Assembly: GCA_028641055.1 (NCBI GenBank)
Contig: CM054058.1
Location: forward strand, 498,993,919-499,057,918
Direction: 5' to 3'
Length of the DNA: 64,000 nt
Source of the DNA: Alopecurus myosuroides
Taxonomy: Eukaryota > Streptophyta > Magnoliopsida > Poales > Poaceae
The notes under the pieces are model-generated. The model was not told the origin of the DNA. It worked only from the letters and a program-made list of their open reading frames with translations, and made no database searches. This document shows, piece after piece, positions 54,190-64,000 of the stretch. How positions within the stretch are numbered: position 1 is the stretch's first letter; the number at the start of each line of letters is the position of its first letter. Made by a program: the position numbers and the translations under genes.

Positions 54190-55150
54190 AAAAAAAAAAT
54201 ACTTTCACTCTAATCAATTTTGGTAATCTGTATTCGTAATTTGAAAGAGGCGCGACAACGGAATGGATCCGAACAATCCCCGCCTCCCGAACGGTCGGAT
54301 CACTATAGAGTGTAGGATTGGATATTGACCGCGCAACTCGTCTTCTTTGGAAAAAATTTCACAACTCTTTGTGCACATCTCTCCATTGATCTTCATTTTT
54401 CCGCCTGCGCTAATTAATTTGTTTCAGTGTAGTTTAGCTTTTATCCGATTGGGCCGAAAATCCGTCTGGTGGAATTAGACCGAACCCAGCACGACTGAGC
54501 GGTGATTGGAGCAGCGGGCGAAAAGAAAACGCGTGAAAACAAATCCCGTGCCTTTTCCCGTCAGTGGCCCCACCCTGTCCGAGAGAGACTCTCTCCCGCA
54601 CAGCGTTAATGCTTGCGGCGACTGGCTGAGGCGCCCAATTGCCCACGCGGCGGAGAATTGGCGGCCCACCCCAGCAGTTTCCCGCCGCTTCTACCCCTCC
54701 TGCCCTAACGCCGCTATAAATCTCACCTCTATCGTCGTCCAACACACACTCACCATCTTCTCCATCGTGCACTCGCCCTCTTCTAGCTCGGCAGCTTCGC
54801 AAAGCAGATGGCCGAAAGGTTCCCCAGCGATAGAGCAGCGGCCAACGGCTTTAGGTTGTCTTGATCCTCCAGCCCCGACATCCATCTCAAAGCACTATTG
54901 CCCCTCCACCTTCACCTTTATACTCAGTGGCATGTCGTCGTCCCGCAGCCAATCCGACAGCTTGTCGAGAAAGTGTGGCATGTAACCGCCGCATGGTCAT
55001 GCACGCGCCAGCCGAGCAGCGCAACCGACAAGGATTCGGGACACGCGGGGTAGCTCGACGCACAGAAGGCGCGACACGCGACCCATTAGGAGGATTGTTT
55101 GTTGTCGTGGCTGGCAAACAAGGAGCGACGTCGCACCGCTCCACTGGCTA
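54190..55150. other. Promoter-like and short-ORF region, no gene supported
   Basis: CGCTATAAATC (about 54,711-54,721) looks like a TATA box, followed by a C/T-rich leader and an ATG at 54,808. The frame (MAERFPSDRAAANGFRLS) stops after 18 codons at 54,864. This has the appearance of the 5' end of a gene with its body missing. 54,200-54,500 and 54,870-55,150 show nothing recognised. Confidence 0.35.
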
Positions 55151-55920
55151 AGAGCGTCTCCAACCGGAGTCCCCAAAAACGGCACCCAAATCGTACACGG
55201 ACATGTCCGCTTGTGTTCGCGGACAGTGACCGGGCAACCCCAAACTTACATTTCTACAATCACGTAGCCTAAAACTTCACATCAAATCCATGCACAGCAT
55301 GCAACCTTACATTTTGCAGGATCTACCTAGGGAACATAAATAACTCGTACACAACAAGTATAATCACGACTAAAACGACTATAACGCCTAGTGGCATAGT
55401 GGACGAGCATCTCCTTCTCAGTGACATATTTCTTCATTTCCTTCATCTCCGTCCGAGTTGTATGCACCTTAAATATGTAATCATCCACAATATCGGCGAG
55501 TAGCAACTCCATCTTCATCTTCTCTTCTTCTATTTTATTGTTCTCTTCTTCAATCTTCTTTAGTTCGCCCTCCAAACTCCGGGTTGTTTGTTGAACAAAC
55601 TCAATTTTTTCTTCACTCTTCTTCTTTTCCTCAATTGTGAAGTCCAAATCCTCCAAAATACGCATCTTGCCTCAGAGGGACTCGTTCAACTCGGATATGA
55701 CACCCCTGACATTGCAACTACATGCTTTAGATGAATACTACAATTGTAGGTAGCAACTCAAATCTACTCCACCGGAACAATTTGAGGATAAACTCAAAAT
55801 GGGAGAAAAATCTAGGACATACCGTGGTCGAGTCCGAAGATGTTCCTTCACTTCGTCGAGCTCCCAGCCGACGGCACTAGGTGCAGGGTGTTGATGTTTT
55901 AGAGCGACACCGAGCGTGTT
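55151..55920 (-). mobile_element. PIF/Harbinger-type fragment with coiled-coil ORF
   Basis: Begins TAA then GAGCGTCTCCAACCGGAGTCC, a typical grass Harbinger terminus. The minus-strand frame 55,665-55,327 codes a coiled coil (EEKKKSEEKIEFVQQ, KKIEEENNKIEEEKMKMELLLADIVDD), matching hypothetical proteins that accompany such elements in wheat. The other end is missing: an LTR element starts at 55,921. Confidence 0.6.
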
Positions 55921-58687
55921 TGATACGTCATAAACGTATCCTTAATTTCTGATGTTTCATGTTATTTCATACATGTTTGCTATACACTTTATGTCATTTT
56001 TATCGATTTCCGGTACTAACCTATTTACAAGATGCCACAAAGCCAATTCCCTATTTTCTGCTTTTTTTAGTTTCAGAAAAGTTGTTCTGGAAATATTGTC
56101 GGAATTGGAAAATTCAAAACCCGAAAGTCTTAGAATCCCGAAGGTTCCACGGAGTCCCGAAGAGACCCGGAGAGGGGCCACACCATAGGGTGGCGTGCCC
56201 CCTGGCCGCGCCTGGGGGTGGTGTGGCCCCCCCGGGCGCCCTATGCCATCGCTCTTTCGCCAATATAATCCCCCCAACATAGCAACCCTAGAGATATCCC
56301 CCCTTTTCCCGAGAAACACCCGAGGCCGCGGCCATCGTCATCCCGAGTTTGGGAGGGTTCTGGAGCTCTCCCCGGCACCCTGTCGGGAGGGAAATTCGTC
56401 ACCGGAGGGGTCTACACCACCATGCCATCCTCTGAAGTGATGCGTGAGTAGTTCATCCCTGGAGTACGGGTCCATAGAAATATCTAGATGGTTGTCTCCT
56501 CCACTTTATGCCTCATGTTTAGATCTCGTGAGCTGCCCTACATGATCAAGATCATCTTTATGTAAATGCTACATGATTTGTTTGCTAGGATCTGATGAAT
56601 GTTGAATGATATGTCTTCTGATTATCAATATATCATGGTATCTTCATGTATATGTTATTTATGATCTTGCATCTCTCCGTTATTAGTAGATGATCTGGCC
56701 AAGTAGATGCTAGTAACTCCAAGAGGGAGTATTTATGCTCGACAGTGGGTTCATGCCTCCTTTGCATCTGTGCTCGAGTGACAGAAACGTGATAGATGGA
56801 GGATGTGTTGTTGCAATTAGGGAGAAAACAACAATGTTTACTTTGTTTACATTACACACTTTGCTTACTGCGATTATCTGTTGCTTGCAACTTAATACCC
56901 AACGTTTGTTTGGATGATATTCGGAGGGTGGATTATTAGTCACAGATGCAGTTGGATGACGGTCTATGCATCATGTTGTAATGCCCGCATGAATCACATA
57001 GTAATCTTTATGTCTTGCATACGCACTACGGTGCAGCCTTCATTTCTGTCAATTTCCTAGCTACAATTTGTTCACCACACATGTTATTTATCTTTCATGG
57101 AGAGACACCACTAATGAACTATAGACCCCGGTCCATTTTCTCATACTGATAATACACACACTGCTTCTACTGTTTTCACACTGCTTCCACTGTTTTCACA
57201 CTGCTACTACTGTTTTCATGTTATTCTCATACTGTTTTTCACACCATACGTTTAACCTCTTTGTTTTCAGCAAAACCGATGAGGTTGACAACCTCACTGC
57301 TTTGTTGGGGCAAAGTGATTTGATTTGCTTGTGTAGGTTCCACTTTGCTGTTGAACCGGTAGTGCACTCTTCCATCTCAGCTGCATCAACCTTCTGAAGT
57401 TACTCCTTCCTCCTACCGGTCGATTCAACCTTGGTTTCTTTTCTAAGGGAAAACTTTCCGCTGCACTCTTCACAACCTTTCTCTTGGGGTTTACCAACGT
57501 CCACTACACCATCAAGTTTTCTGGCACCGTTGCCGGAGATTTCAAAGTCATCAAGAAGCAACCACTCCGTCATCAACTCTGCCATCAACAAGTTTTCTAG
57601 CGTCGTTGCCGGGGAGGAAGAGAATTTCTGCAAGAAGCCTATGGAAGAAGAAATTGCTGAATCTGGAAGCTCATTGGATGAAAAAGAGGAGGAGAATGGT
57701 GAACAAGAGGAGGAAGAATGGAACCTATGTCTACCTCCAAATGAGAGTAACTCTTTAACTCATAGTTGCGATGACCCTATTGATTCTTTTGAAATATGCC
57801 TTTTTGATGAAGTTGATAATTTCTATACTTGTGACCTTGATACTACTATGAATGAAACTTGTGAGAATGATATTGCTACTGTTATTTATGATAATCCATG
57901 CTACTTTGATAAATCTGATGATAATCCTCTATTTATTCCAACTATTGATATGCATGATAATGAGGAAGTTTGTTTAGAAAATTTGTATGATAATGCTCTA
58001 GATGATGGTCCTATGTTACTTGATGTTATAAATTGTAATGCTACTGAAAATATGATTGCTATAATGTGTCCCATACCTTTTAAGAGTGATCAATCATCTT
58101 GTTTTGCTATTGCTAAAAGTGGGAAAGAAGAGGACTTTATTCTTAATTTTGATCCCACTGTTTTTTAGCTTGATATGAATTGTGTACAAACATGATTTAT
58201 GTGATCATTATGTTATTGAGTTTGTTCATGATGCTACTGAAAATTATTATGAGAGAGGAAAATATGGTCGTAGGAATTTTCATGTTACTAAAACACATCT
58301 CTTTTTGTTGAAAGTTTTGAAGTTAATCTTGTTCTACCTTCCCATGATTTCTAGTTTGAGATTCTTTAATTGATTTCTTTATAAGATTTCTATGCATAGA
58401 AAGTGGGTTAGACTTAAATTTGTTTTATACTTGCTTCTTGATGCTCTCTTTTGCTTTAATTCATATTTCTTATGTGAGCATCTTCTTCACTTAAAAACAT
58501 GTGAATCCACTTTTCTGGGCCTAGCTAAAAGGCGTTAAAGAAAAGCACTTCTTGAAAGATAACTCATGTTTTTATTGTTTTTATTTTCTCTGTTTTCTTT
58601 GAGTCAAGGGGTTGTATATCCTGTAACAACTCCTTTGTATCTTTATTTTTGTGTATTAGTTGTGCCAAGTAAAGTTTCTGACGAAAG
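55921..58687 (+). mobile_element. Truncated non-autonomous LTR retroelement
   Basis: Starts TGATACGTCATAAACGTATCC, matching the LTR fragment at 34,999. The LTR-like part extends to roughly 57,200 and includes GGCCGCGCCTGGGGGT, a TTCGCCAATATAATCC promoter-like zone and a long AT-rich leader. Internal sequence follows with an acidic ORF and a second short frame (HDATENYYERGKYGRRNF at about 58,228). The tail contains TAAAAGGCGTTAAAGAAAAGC, a string common in Triticeae gypsy-type non-autonomous elements. No pol domains and no second LTR: the element stops at a LINE fragment at about 58,688. Confidence 0.65.
57641..58168 (+). CDS. Acidic ORF of the non-autonomous LTR element, 175 residues
   Basis: The first ATG in the open frame is at 57,641; the frame is open upstream to about 57,431 without an ATG. 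The product is strongly acidic (EEEIAESGSS, EEENGEQEEEEWNLCLPPNE), then Asn/Asp-rich with many aromatic and Cys residues (YTCDLDTTMNETCEND, YDNALDDGPMLLDVINCN). Similar proteins of unknown role occur in cereal non-autonomous LTR elements. It has no CCHC knuckle, protease or RT motif. Confidence 0.55.
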   Translation: MEEEIAESGSSLDEKEEENGEQEEEEWNLCLPPNESNSLTHSCDDPIDSFEICLFDEVDNFYTCDLDTTMNETCENDIATVIYDNPCYFDKSDDNPLFIPTIDMHDNEEVCLENLYDNALDDGPMLLDVINCNATENMIAIMCPIPFKSDQSSCFAIAKSGKEEDFILNFDPTVF

Positions 58688-58689
58688 TT

Positions 58690-59801
58690 GGAGAAGTCGG
58701 GAATCTACTCTGTGAAATCATCGTAAGGCGCTCTAATGACGCATAACGAGCATCTGACTCTAGTGGAAGGGACGGTTACAGAAACTTCAGAGTCTGAAAA
58801 ACAGTTGTGGCCTCGACTATGGAAACTGCAAGTGGTACCTAAAGTTCGCGTGTTTTGGTGGAGAGTTATTCGGGGAATTTTACCTGTTGAACGTACTCTA
58901 TAACACCGGCATATAACTACCTTTGCGAGATGTAAAGTCTGCCTTGCAGCACACGAGGACATGGTGCATGCTTTGTTGAAGTGCTCGCATGCCAAAAATT
59001 TCTGGAAGGAAGCAGGATCATGGTTGGGCATCAAAGTACCAGATCTGCATCTTGATACTTGGACTAGGGATATTTTATGTGATCCTGTTGTTCCCGAGAA
59101 GGTTAGAGAAGTGATAATCACGGTCATGTGGGCAATATGGAACTCAAGGAATAATATTACTCATGATCGCGACAGCTTTGACCCTATCCAGTCCTTGAAG
59201 ATGATTAGGGACATGTTGTCTCTGCTCGAAATACCTAGGCAACATGCAAAGATTTTGCTAGGACATGGTTGGAGACCTCCAGATGTCGGCTGGGTGAAGA
59301 TCAATACCGGTGCTGCAATAGCAGCAGAGGCAAGGAAAGCTAGAGCGGGAGGTGTAGCTAGAAACACCACTGGCTTCATTGGAGTTTGGAGCAAACCGTT
59401 TCCTGGGATTACAGACCTGTTAATTGCTGAATCTTTGGCTCTCCGGGAAGGGGTGATTTTTGCGAAGCTCCGAGGTTTTACACGAGTGGTTGTGGAAGTT
59501 GATTGCAAGGAGATTGTTGATCTCTGCGACTCGCGCGCTGGTTCCCGTGCGCGGTGGTTGCGCCGATTCTTCACGAAATTGAAGGGCTAGTTTCTGTGTT
59601 TATTTCTTTCGATATTCAGCATGTAATAAGGTCATCTAATACTCTAGCTCACATTTGTGCTAAGCATGCTTGCACTTTGGAGACTACGAGTGCTTGGATG
59701 GAATTACCTCCGAGTTTCCTCGTGGCTAGCCTGTTGGCTGACACTGCAGGTGTTGTAGCTGTTTAATAAAGCCTGAAGTTTCAATGCAAAAAAAAAAAAG
59801 G
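58690..59801 (+). pseudogene. LINE 3' fragment: zf-RVT and RNase H-like region with poly(A)
   Basis: Starts in the RT-connection/zf-RVT part (WPRLWKLQVVPKVRVFWWRV, then CKVCLAAHEDMVHALLKCSH). An in-frame TAA at 58,901-58,903 breaks it. The RNase H-like domain follows (DVGWVKINTGAAI, AESLALREG, VEVDCKEIVDL); the usual first Asp in INTDG is replaced (INTGA). Near 59,570 the frame shifts and the end of the domain (IQHVIRSSNTLAHICAKHAC) continues to a stop at 59,764. The A-run at 59,788-59,798 marks the 3' end. This is a 5'-truncated, decayed insertion. Confidence 0.85.
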
Positions 59802-60434
59802 TTCTATCTTCGATAAGCGATTCAAAGGAATCAGTAGCTAGGGATAGCACTCGCACTCACGTCCATTTTCCAATGCCAAGAACTTCCCTAGATTCACCTC
59901 CCATTGGGACAAGATTTACGTGCCTGATGCTCCCAGATAACCAACATTTTGGGTGCAGTTCATGAGTTCTGTTTGGTGACTAACGATCATCATAGCCAGA
60001 ATACTGTTACGCCATGCAGAACACGATTAACAAACTGGGGAAGCACGCCATTAGTAAAATTTGCTATCCCAAGGATGACAAATATCCGCACCACAGAACA
60101 TGACTAAACCATGGCATGTCCAATATCCCAGTTTTGACATGCGCTTCTGCAACTCGATTTGGTATTAATTACACTACTACATTACCCACACTAATGAAGC
60201 CAAGATAGCCACGGCCGTCTACAATTTGAACACTGATAGACTGATAGTAGCATAGTAACTGGACATTAACCTGACCGAACTGAAGTGAACTCATAAGTTT
60301 AGATGAACTAGCGAGCATAACGAATTAAACGATCCATGAGAGCTTGTCTATGATCAACAATGCAAAGGGATTTCACCCCCTTCAACCGCCTGGCTGCGCC
60401 GATCAGGTGTGAAGTGGTCAACAAAACTGGTTGG

Positions 60435-60458
60435 TTAATGTGATGAATAAGGTTGCTC
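60435..60458 (-). other. 24-nt terminal exon of unit D gene
   Basis: Follows an acceptor GCTCACTTCACTGCAG and reads EQPYSSH then TAA, the same length as the last exon of A1, B1 and C (EENYPSE, EGAYPSE). The upstream stop in the D reading frame would make it untranslated today. Confidence 0.6.
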
Positions 60459-60469
60459 CTGCAGTGAAG

Positions 60470-61290
60470 TGAGCAAAATGAATTGGACAGTTAGATTGGT
60501 GGAAATCATTCATGCTGGTAAAGGAAGTACACATCTGACAGTAGAGTACAACTACAAAGCTGAAGTTGCAACATAGTCCAGTTACGGTCATAATGCAGTG
60601 TCATTGCGCGGAAGTTAACCAAAGAGGCCAGCAGCAAGACCCTCGCTCGGGATCTATTGCTGGTAGAACGATTGACCATGGAGACCATGCAGCCACCGTA
60701 CCACACAACGCGGCGTCCTGCTGCAGCATCCGCCTGAACTTCTTCATGGCCAGCCCGGTTGTGCAGCCTTCATACACCCATCCATTGGAGTGTTGCACGA
60801 GACAATATCCAAGACAGTCATTCTGTCAACACCCTGAGCGCTGAGTCCGAAACAGGGTCCCTCATGTCAAGCCGAGCAAGAACCACCTATCAATTTGTGG
60901 CTGAGCTACTCCATGTCAAGCCGAGCAAGGCCTGTGCTCTCCGTGGTAAAGGACACTATAGGTGTGTGACGCCCCAACATGGCTCACAGCCTAGATCTGA
61001 GATTCGGTGTAGTGATACAGGAGGAATTGAGAGAGGGAGAGAGTAGTTGGAGGAAGAGAGAGTTTCAGGGAGAAAGTGCTAGAAGAGATGTCATATTTGT
61101 TACTCACATCCTCATGATCGCCCACACGTTGGGATCCAGCCTTGTGCTCGGTTGGCACAGGCGCCTTGTCCGGCTTGGCTCCTCTTCCAATGTTCTCTCT
61201 GTGAGCGGGGTCGTTGGTCTTGCTGAGACTGCATGTTGGGCCCTTCTGGCAGTAGTACTCCTTGTCTCAGCCATGACATTAATAGGGACC
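60470..61290. other. Extra sequence within the unit D intron
   Basis: Between the 24-nt exon and the main exon there are about 1.3 kb instead of 90 bases. The sequence is not similar to the other units, contains GTCAAGCCGAGCAAG twice (about 60,868 and 60,917), and shows no coding domain. It is probably an unidentified insertion. Confidence 0.45.
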
Positions 61291-61297
61291 TCACGGG

Positions 61298-61409
61298 GTA
61301 AATTGCAAAAATACACCACACGCTTCAATAAAAAACTACCACTTTTGATGCATTGTGGTGGGCCTATGTCCACAATTCCGCAAATGTGGTGGGTTTTGGC
61401 AATTTACTC
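61298..61409. mobile_element. Short MITE, about 112 bp
   Basis: Inverted termini: GTAAATTGCAAAAATACACC on the left and, reverse-complemented on the right, GAGTAAATTGCCAAAACCCACC. The interior is short and non-coding and the whole piece folds back on itself. Superfamily not assigned. Confidence 0.6.
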
Positions 61410-61756
61410 AACCTTGGCTAATGCAAGGTTCAAAACTCAAGTTTTCCGGCCTCAAAAGTGGGGAACACCCATCTATGGCGCACGTGAGGTGCATTGCTTC
61501 TACCGACGTCACAGCACCCACTCGAAAGGTTGAGAGGTGGTGAAACGTGTGAGCTCAGAGGCCGGGATAACAGCAGCAGCGGCGGCTGTCAGAGCCCAAA
61601 GCCGTGGAGGCACCAGACAGCCATAAGCTCAATTATGGAACTTTGGAGCACAGATTTTTTATTTCGTACGTATATGACAACTTCCAAAAAAAATCATCTA
61701 ACCATGTACCCAAATCCGGCAAATATACACACAAAATTTATAAGCAGTGGACGCAC

Positions 61757-62266
61757 CTAGTTAAATTCAGTGATGGCCTCGCCTATGAGCTCCAGCGCCC
61801 TGTCCCACTGCACTAATATCCCGGGGATGCGGTCGCGGGCGACGGCGACTTCACCGCCAATCAGGCCAGCCCGGGTGGTGTCACCCGTGAAGAGCACCGA
61901 GATGGCCCTCATGTGAGTGTTAAGGCGCTTGAGCGAGCGTTGCGCACCATCCACGTGGTTGAGAGCATTAATAAGGCGGGGCTGGGCGTGGAGGCTGCCA
62001 CCGACCGCAGGGACCAAACGGCAGTGGGAGTCGATCAAGCCGTTGCCAGCAGTCAGCCTCGAGAAGGCGTGTCCGAGCGCCGCCCCCGCCTCGTCGAGAA
62101 CCACCCGGACCGCCATCAGATCATTCAACTGTAGCTCGCTGGCGTAGGTGTCCTGCTCCATGGCGGCGCCCAGCTGCTCTAGAGCCGTCCGGTGCTCCAC
62201 CAGAGTCCCATTCACGGAGTCGAGCATCTGAGTGAACCAGCTCTTCATCCCCACCTCCGTCGACAT
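61757..62266 (-). CDS. D: putative diverged member of the A1 family, 169 residues
   Basis: An intact frame from MSTEVGMKSWFT to EAITEFN. I do not recognise the protein. The position matches exon 1 of A1/B1 in the collinear unit. Near its end ALNHVDGAQRSLKRLNTHMR aligns loosely with the A1 helix ALSHLDRACTLVSLAAKHAD. The stop TAG (61,757-61,759) sits exactly where A1 has its last exon-1 codon AAG and is followed at once by a donor GTGCGT, so any intron now lies in the 3' UTR. Predicted mainly helical, no membrane segments. It could be functional with altered C-terminus or slowly decaying; homology to A1 rests mostly on position. Confidence 0.6.
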   Translation of the reverse strand: MSTEVGMKSWFTQMLDSVNGTLVEHRTALEQLGAAMEQDTYASELQLNDLMAVRVVLDEAGAALGHAFSRLTAGNGLIDSHCRLVPAVGGSLHAQPRLINALNHVDGAQRSLKRLNTHMRAISVLFTGDTTRAGLIGGEVAVARDRIPGILVQWDRALELIGEAITEFN

Positions 62267-63254
62267 CGCTGGTGCGCGCCTGTAGTATTAAAAAATATAC
62301 AAATTATTTCGAGGAAAGTAAACAGAGAAAGTTATAAGAAATTATTATCTTCAGTTAGCAACAACTTCAGTCGGCCAGAACAGCTGACCGCACATCCTGA
62401 AAACCATATTCAGTGGGATGGTGAGAGCTGGTTCAGTATTCGTGATTTAGGGAGAAAAGAAGAGAATTGGAGGAACTGTAGAGGCCGAACTCTCCTACAC
62501 GAACTGCATTACAAAGTAGAAGAGTATCACGTATATACAACACAAAAGATAAAAAAGCAACGACCTAGTCTTATAGCCTGATATAATCAATAAACGCTAG
62601 TCCCCGGCAACAACGCAAAAATGATCGATGTAGAATAGCAGTGGGTCTTTCGCCCAAATCTGTAGGTTGTTATGTTCTCCAAAGGGACTAGTGACTGACT
62701 ATTGTGCTTCAGATATAGCTAGGTCAACAAAACAGGAGATACCTTGCTAGAAATGAAATCTAAAACTAACAAAACCGTTCTTAGGTCACACAAGCAATCG
62801 GACCATGCAGTTTTCACCAGCTAGCAGTCCAAGACAGGGGAGAAACAGTTGCATCAGACAGGGATAGAAAACATCACAAGGTTGCTATATATTGCACAAG
62901 AACTTGACACAAACTTCACAAAATTTCTATCACATCCACACAGAAAGCTCCATATATATAAATCAACAAACATCACCGTGTGGACATATTATCAAACACC
63001 TAGCTGTCGTCCTTGAGCTAGTGATGAGGACGAGCAGCACTGGCGTTCAGGCTGGGAAGAGATTCGCGTGGAGGATTCTAGTGCATGAAGAAGAAGCATA
63101 GGGCGTTGAAGTCAGAGGAGGAGAGCAATAACAAGGGGGGGAAGAAGAGAGAGCAGGGGATGTGCGTGATGGATTGCAGGTGGCTTGGAGAAGAAGCTGC
63201 AGGATTTTGCAAAGAGGAGCATCGGTGGCTGAATGGATGTTGGCGAGGTTATGG

Positions 63255-63680
63255 AAGTTTCGGTTTGCGCCGCCACGTCGGGCAGGCCGCGGCGGCAGCC
63301 GGTGGTGGAGAAGAAGTTGGGGGATTGAGAAATTTGGTTCAGTTGGGGAATTAAGGGTTTAACTCCCTCGAAGCAAGTTGGAAGAGGAAGGGGTCGAGGG
63401 GAACGGCCGGAGAAACTCACCTAGCGCGTTGCTGTCTTGCCGCCGCCGAGCCCCTGCGTTGCCGACGGTGGAGTTCCTGCGTTGCCGCCGTTGGAGCCCC
63501 TCCCTTCCAACACTTTTCTTTTTTCTTGTCGTTGGTGACGGAAGGAGTAAGTGGGCGGATGCGATTACAGCCCAATACGGGGGTCTCGGCCTCCGAATTT
63601 CGGAAGGGCCAGTATTAGGCCCAAATACAATTGGTATTGGCGACAATCTGCATAACAATCAAACAGGATGCTTGTTTTTT
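63255..63680. other. GC-rich junction sequence, nothing assigned
   Basis: Gly/Arg-rich frames in several phases without domain character. May correspond to the promoter-like end of the duplication unit but the similarity is too weak to claim. Confidence 0.35.
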
Positions 63681-63681
63681 C

Positions 63682-64000
63682 TCTAATGGTTCAGGGGCAT
63701 CAGGTGCAATAATTAGAAACGACAAAGGGGAGGCAATTGCTGGAGCTAGCCATGTCTTGCAAAATATTTACGATGCAACTACTGCGGAGGCTATATCACT
63801 ATTAAAGGGTCTGGAATTAGTTGATCAGGTGGGTTGTCATCCAGTATCTATTGAGTCCGACTGCCTCGAACTGGTTCAAGCGTTCAATGGTGAGATTGAA
63901 TTAGGTGGTGTCTACTCGGCAGTGTTGGCGGATTGCTTCCAACTGGCTGCTAGAATTGGTGCTACTGCTATGCATCATTGTCCTCGGGAGGCAAATACGG
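63682..64000 (+). pseudogene. RNase H-like domain fragment (LINE-derived or domesticated), runs off window
   Basis: The open frame reads NGSGASGAIIRNDKGEAIAG, TTAEAISLLKGLELV, SIESDCLELVQAFNGE and HHCPREANT, the order of the plant RVT_3/RNase H-like domain. The first acidic residue (usually DG) is N in SNGSGASGA, while the Glu and second Asp are kept. It begins abruptly after a T-rich tract (GCTTGTTTTTTCTC), either an insertion breakpoint or an intron acceptor lacking AG. It continues past 64,000, so status is undecided. Confidence 0.7.

Larger units (their letters stand above)
49960..54190. repeat. Duplication unit C (diverged), split by a Mutator-like element
   Basis: Sequence around 50,000-50,460 matches the 3' flank of A1/B1 (AAAATTACCTAACAAGTTGG, GATAGCCACGGCCGTCCAG). 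The gene follows, and its 5' flank resumes after the MULE at 54,049 with TTGCAGGCGATGGG...CTACCGG-type sequence matching 7,820-7,930. It is clearly more diverged than A is from B. Confidence 0.8.
59870..63250. repeat. Duplication unit D (most diverged, condensed)
   Basis: Collinear similarity to units C and A: GATGCTCCCAGATAACCA and GATTAACAAACTGGGGA at 59,930-60,050, GATAGCCACGGCCGTCTA (about 60,205), the gene 3' end (60,435-60,470), AGTGGGTCTTTCGCCCAAAT (about 62,640, compare 9,740), and TCAAACACC...GATTCGCGTGGAGG (about 62,990-63,080, compare 12,250-12,340). Much of the AT-rich spacer of unit A is absent. The spacing favours descent from the A2-type copy. Confidence 0.7.

Noticed and set aside
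54808..54864. 18-codon ORF behind a TATA box as a small peptide gene
   Set aside because: Too short for any coding evidence and not repeated in the other units. It was left as a possible truncated gene start.
1..64000. tRNA genes, rRNA genes and organellar insertions
   Set aside because: No cloverleaf-compatible sequence with intact A and B boxes was found outside the SINE-like inserts, and no rRNA or plastid coding motif was recognised; a covariance-model search would be decisive.

Overview
This is plant nuclear DNA from a grass, most likely a Triticeae genome (wheat, barley, rye or Aegilops type). The evidence is the mix of sequence types: nested LTR retrotransposons, LINEs whose first ORF carries a zinc knuckle and a DUF4283-like domain, PIF/Harbinger, hAT, Mutator-like and CACTA-like DNA transposons, GC-rich grass genes, and long AT-rich spacers. 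The genus cannot be fixed from the window. No bacterial or organellar signature, rRNA gene, tRNA gene or CRISPR array was seen.

Layout. 1-5.9 kb: a decayed LINE on the minus strand, cut by the left window edge. 5.95-12.84 kb: duplication unit A, holding an unrecognised two-exon gene (A1), a relic of the same gene (A2), long AT-rich DNA, and a promoter-like segment at its far end. 12.8-20.3 kb: two tandem tau-class glutathione S-transferase genes on the minus strand, separated by a LINE tail and a Harbinger-like element. 20.3-35.7 kb: a young, nearly complete Copia retrotransposon (21,266-33,520; TSD GTTGT) inside an older broken Copia. 35.95-46.61 kb: unit B, a close copy of unit A, interrupted by a 3.85 kb hAT element (TSD GACTGAAT). 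46.6-49.9 kb: an unresolved gene-like stretch and a CACTA-like terminus. 49.96-54.2 kb: unit C, a diverged copy with a pseudogenised gene and a 2.2 kb Mutator-like element in its 5' flank. 55.15-59.8 kb: a Harbinger fragment, a truncated non-autonomous LTR retroelement and a LINE tail, end to end. 59.87-63.25 kb: unit D, the most diverged copy. 63.68-64.0 kb: an RNase H-like fragment running off the window.

Host genes with good support are the two GSTs (cytosolic glutathione conjugation, stress or xenobiotic response) and the A1/B1 pair of an unrecognised grass family. That family appears six times here (A1, A2, B1, B2, C, D). The four copies that retain a 3' exon have one of exactly 24 nt coding seven residues and a stop.

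The observation I rate highest is in the hAT element. Besides an intact 727-residue transposase gene it carries a second, complete-looking small gene. Its promoter, first coding segment and 3' UTR all resemble those of the transposase gene, but it encodes only a BED zinc finger (77 residues), which suggests a built-in competitor for the transposase binding sites. Second is the Copia element's extra ORF downstream of pol. It has a well-formed intron that would start the protein with four residues from a tiny upstream exon, and the flanking motif CCGGAATATCCGG is the exact reverse complement of the motif repeated in the element's own LTRs.
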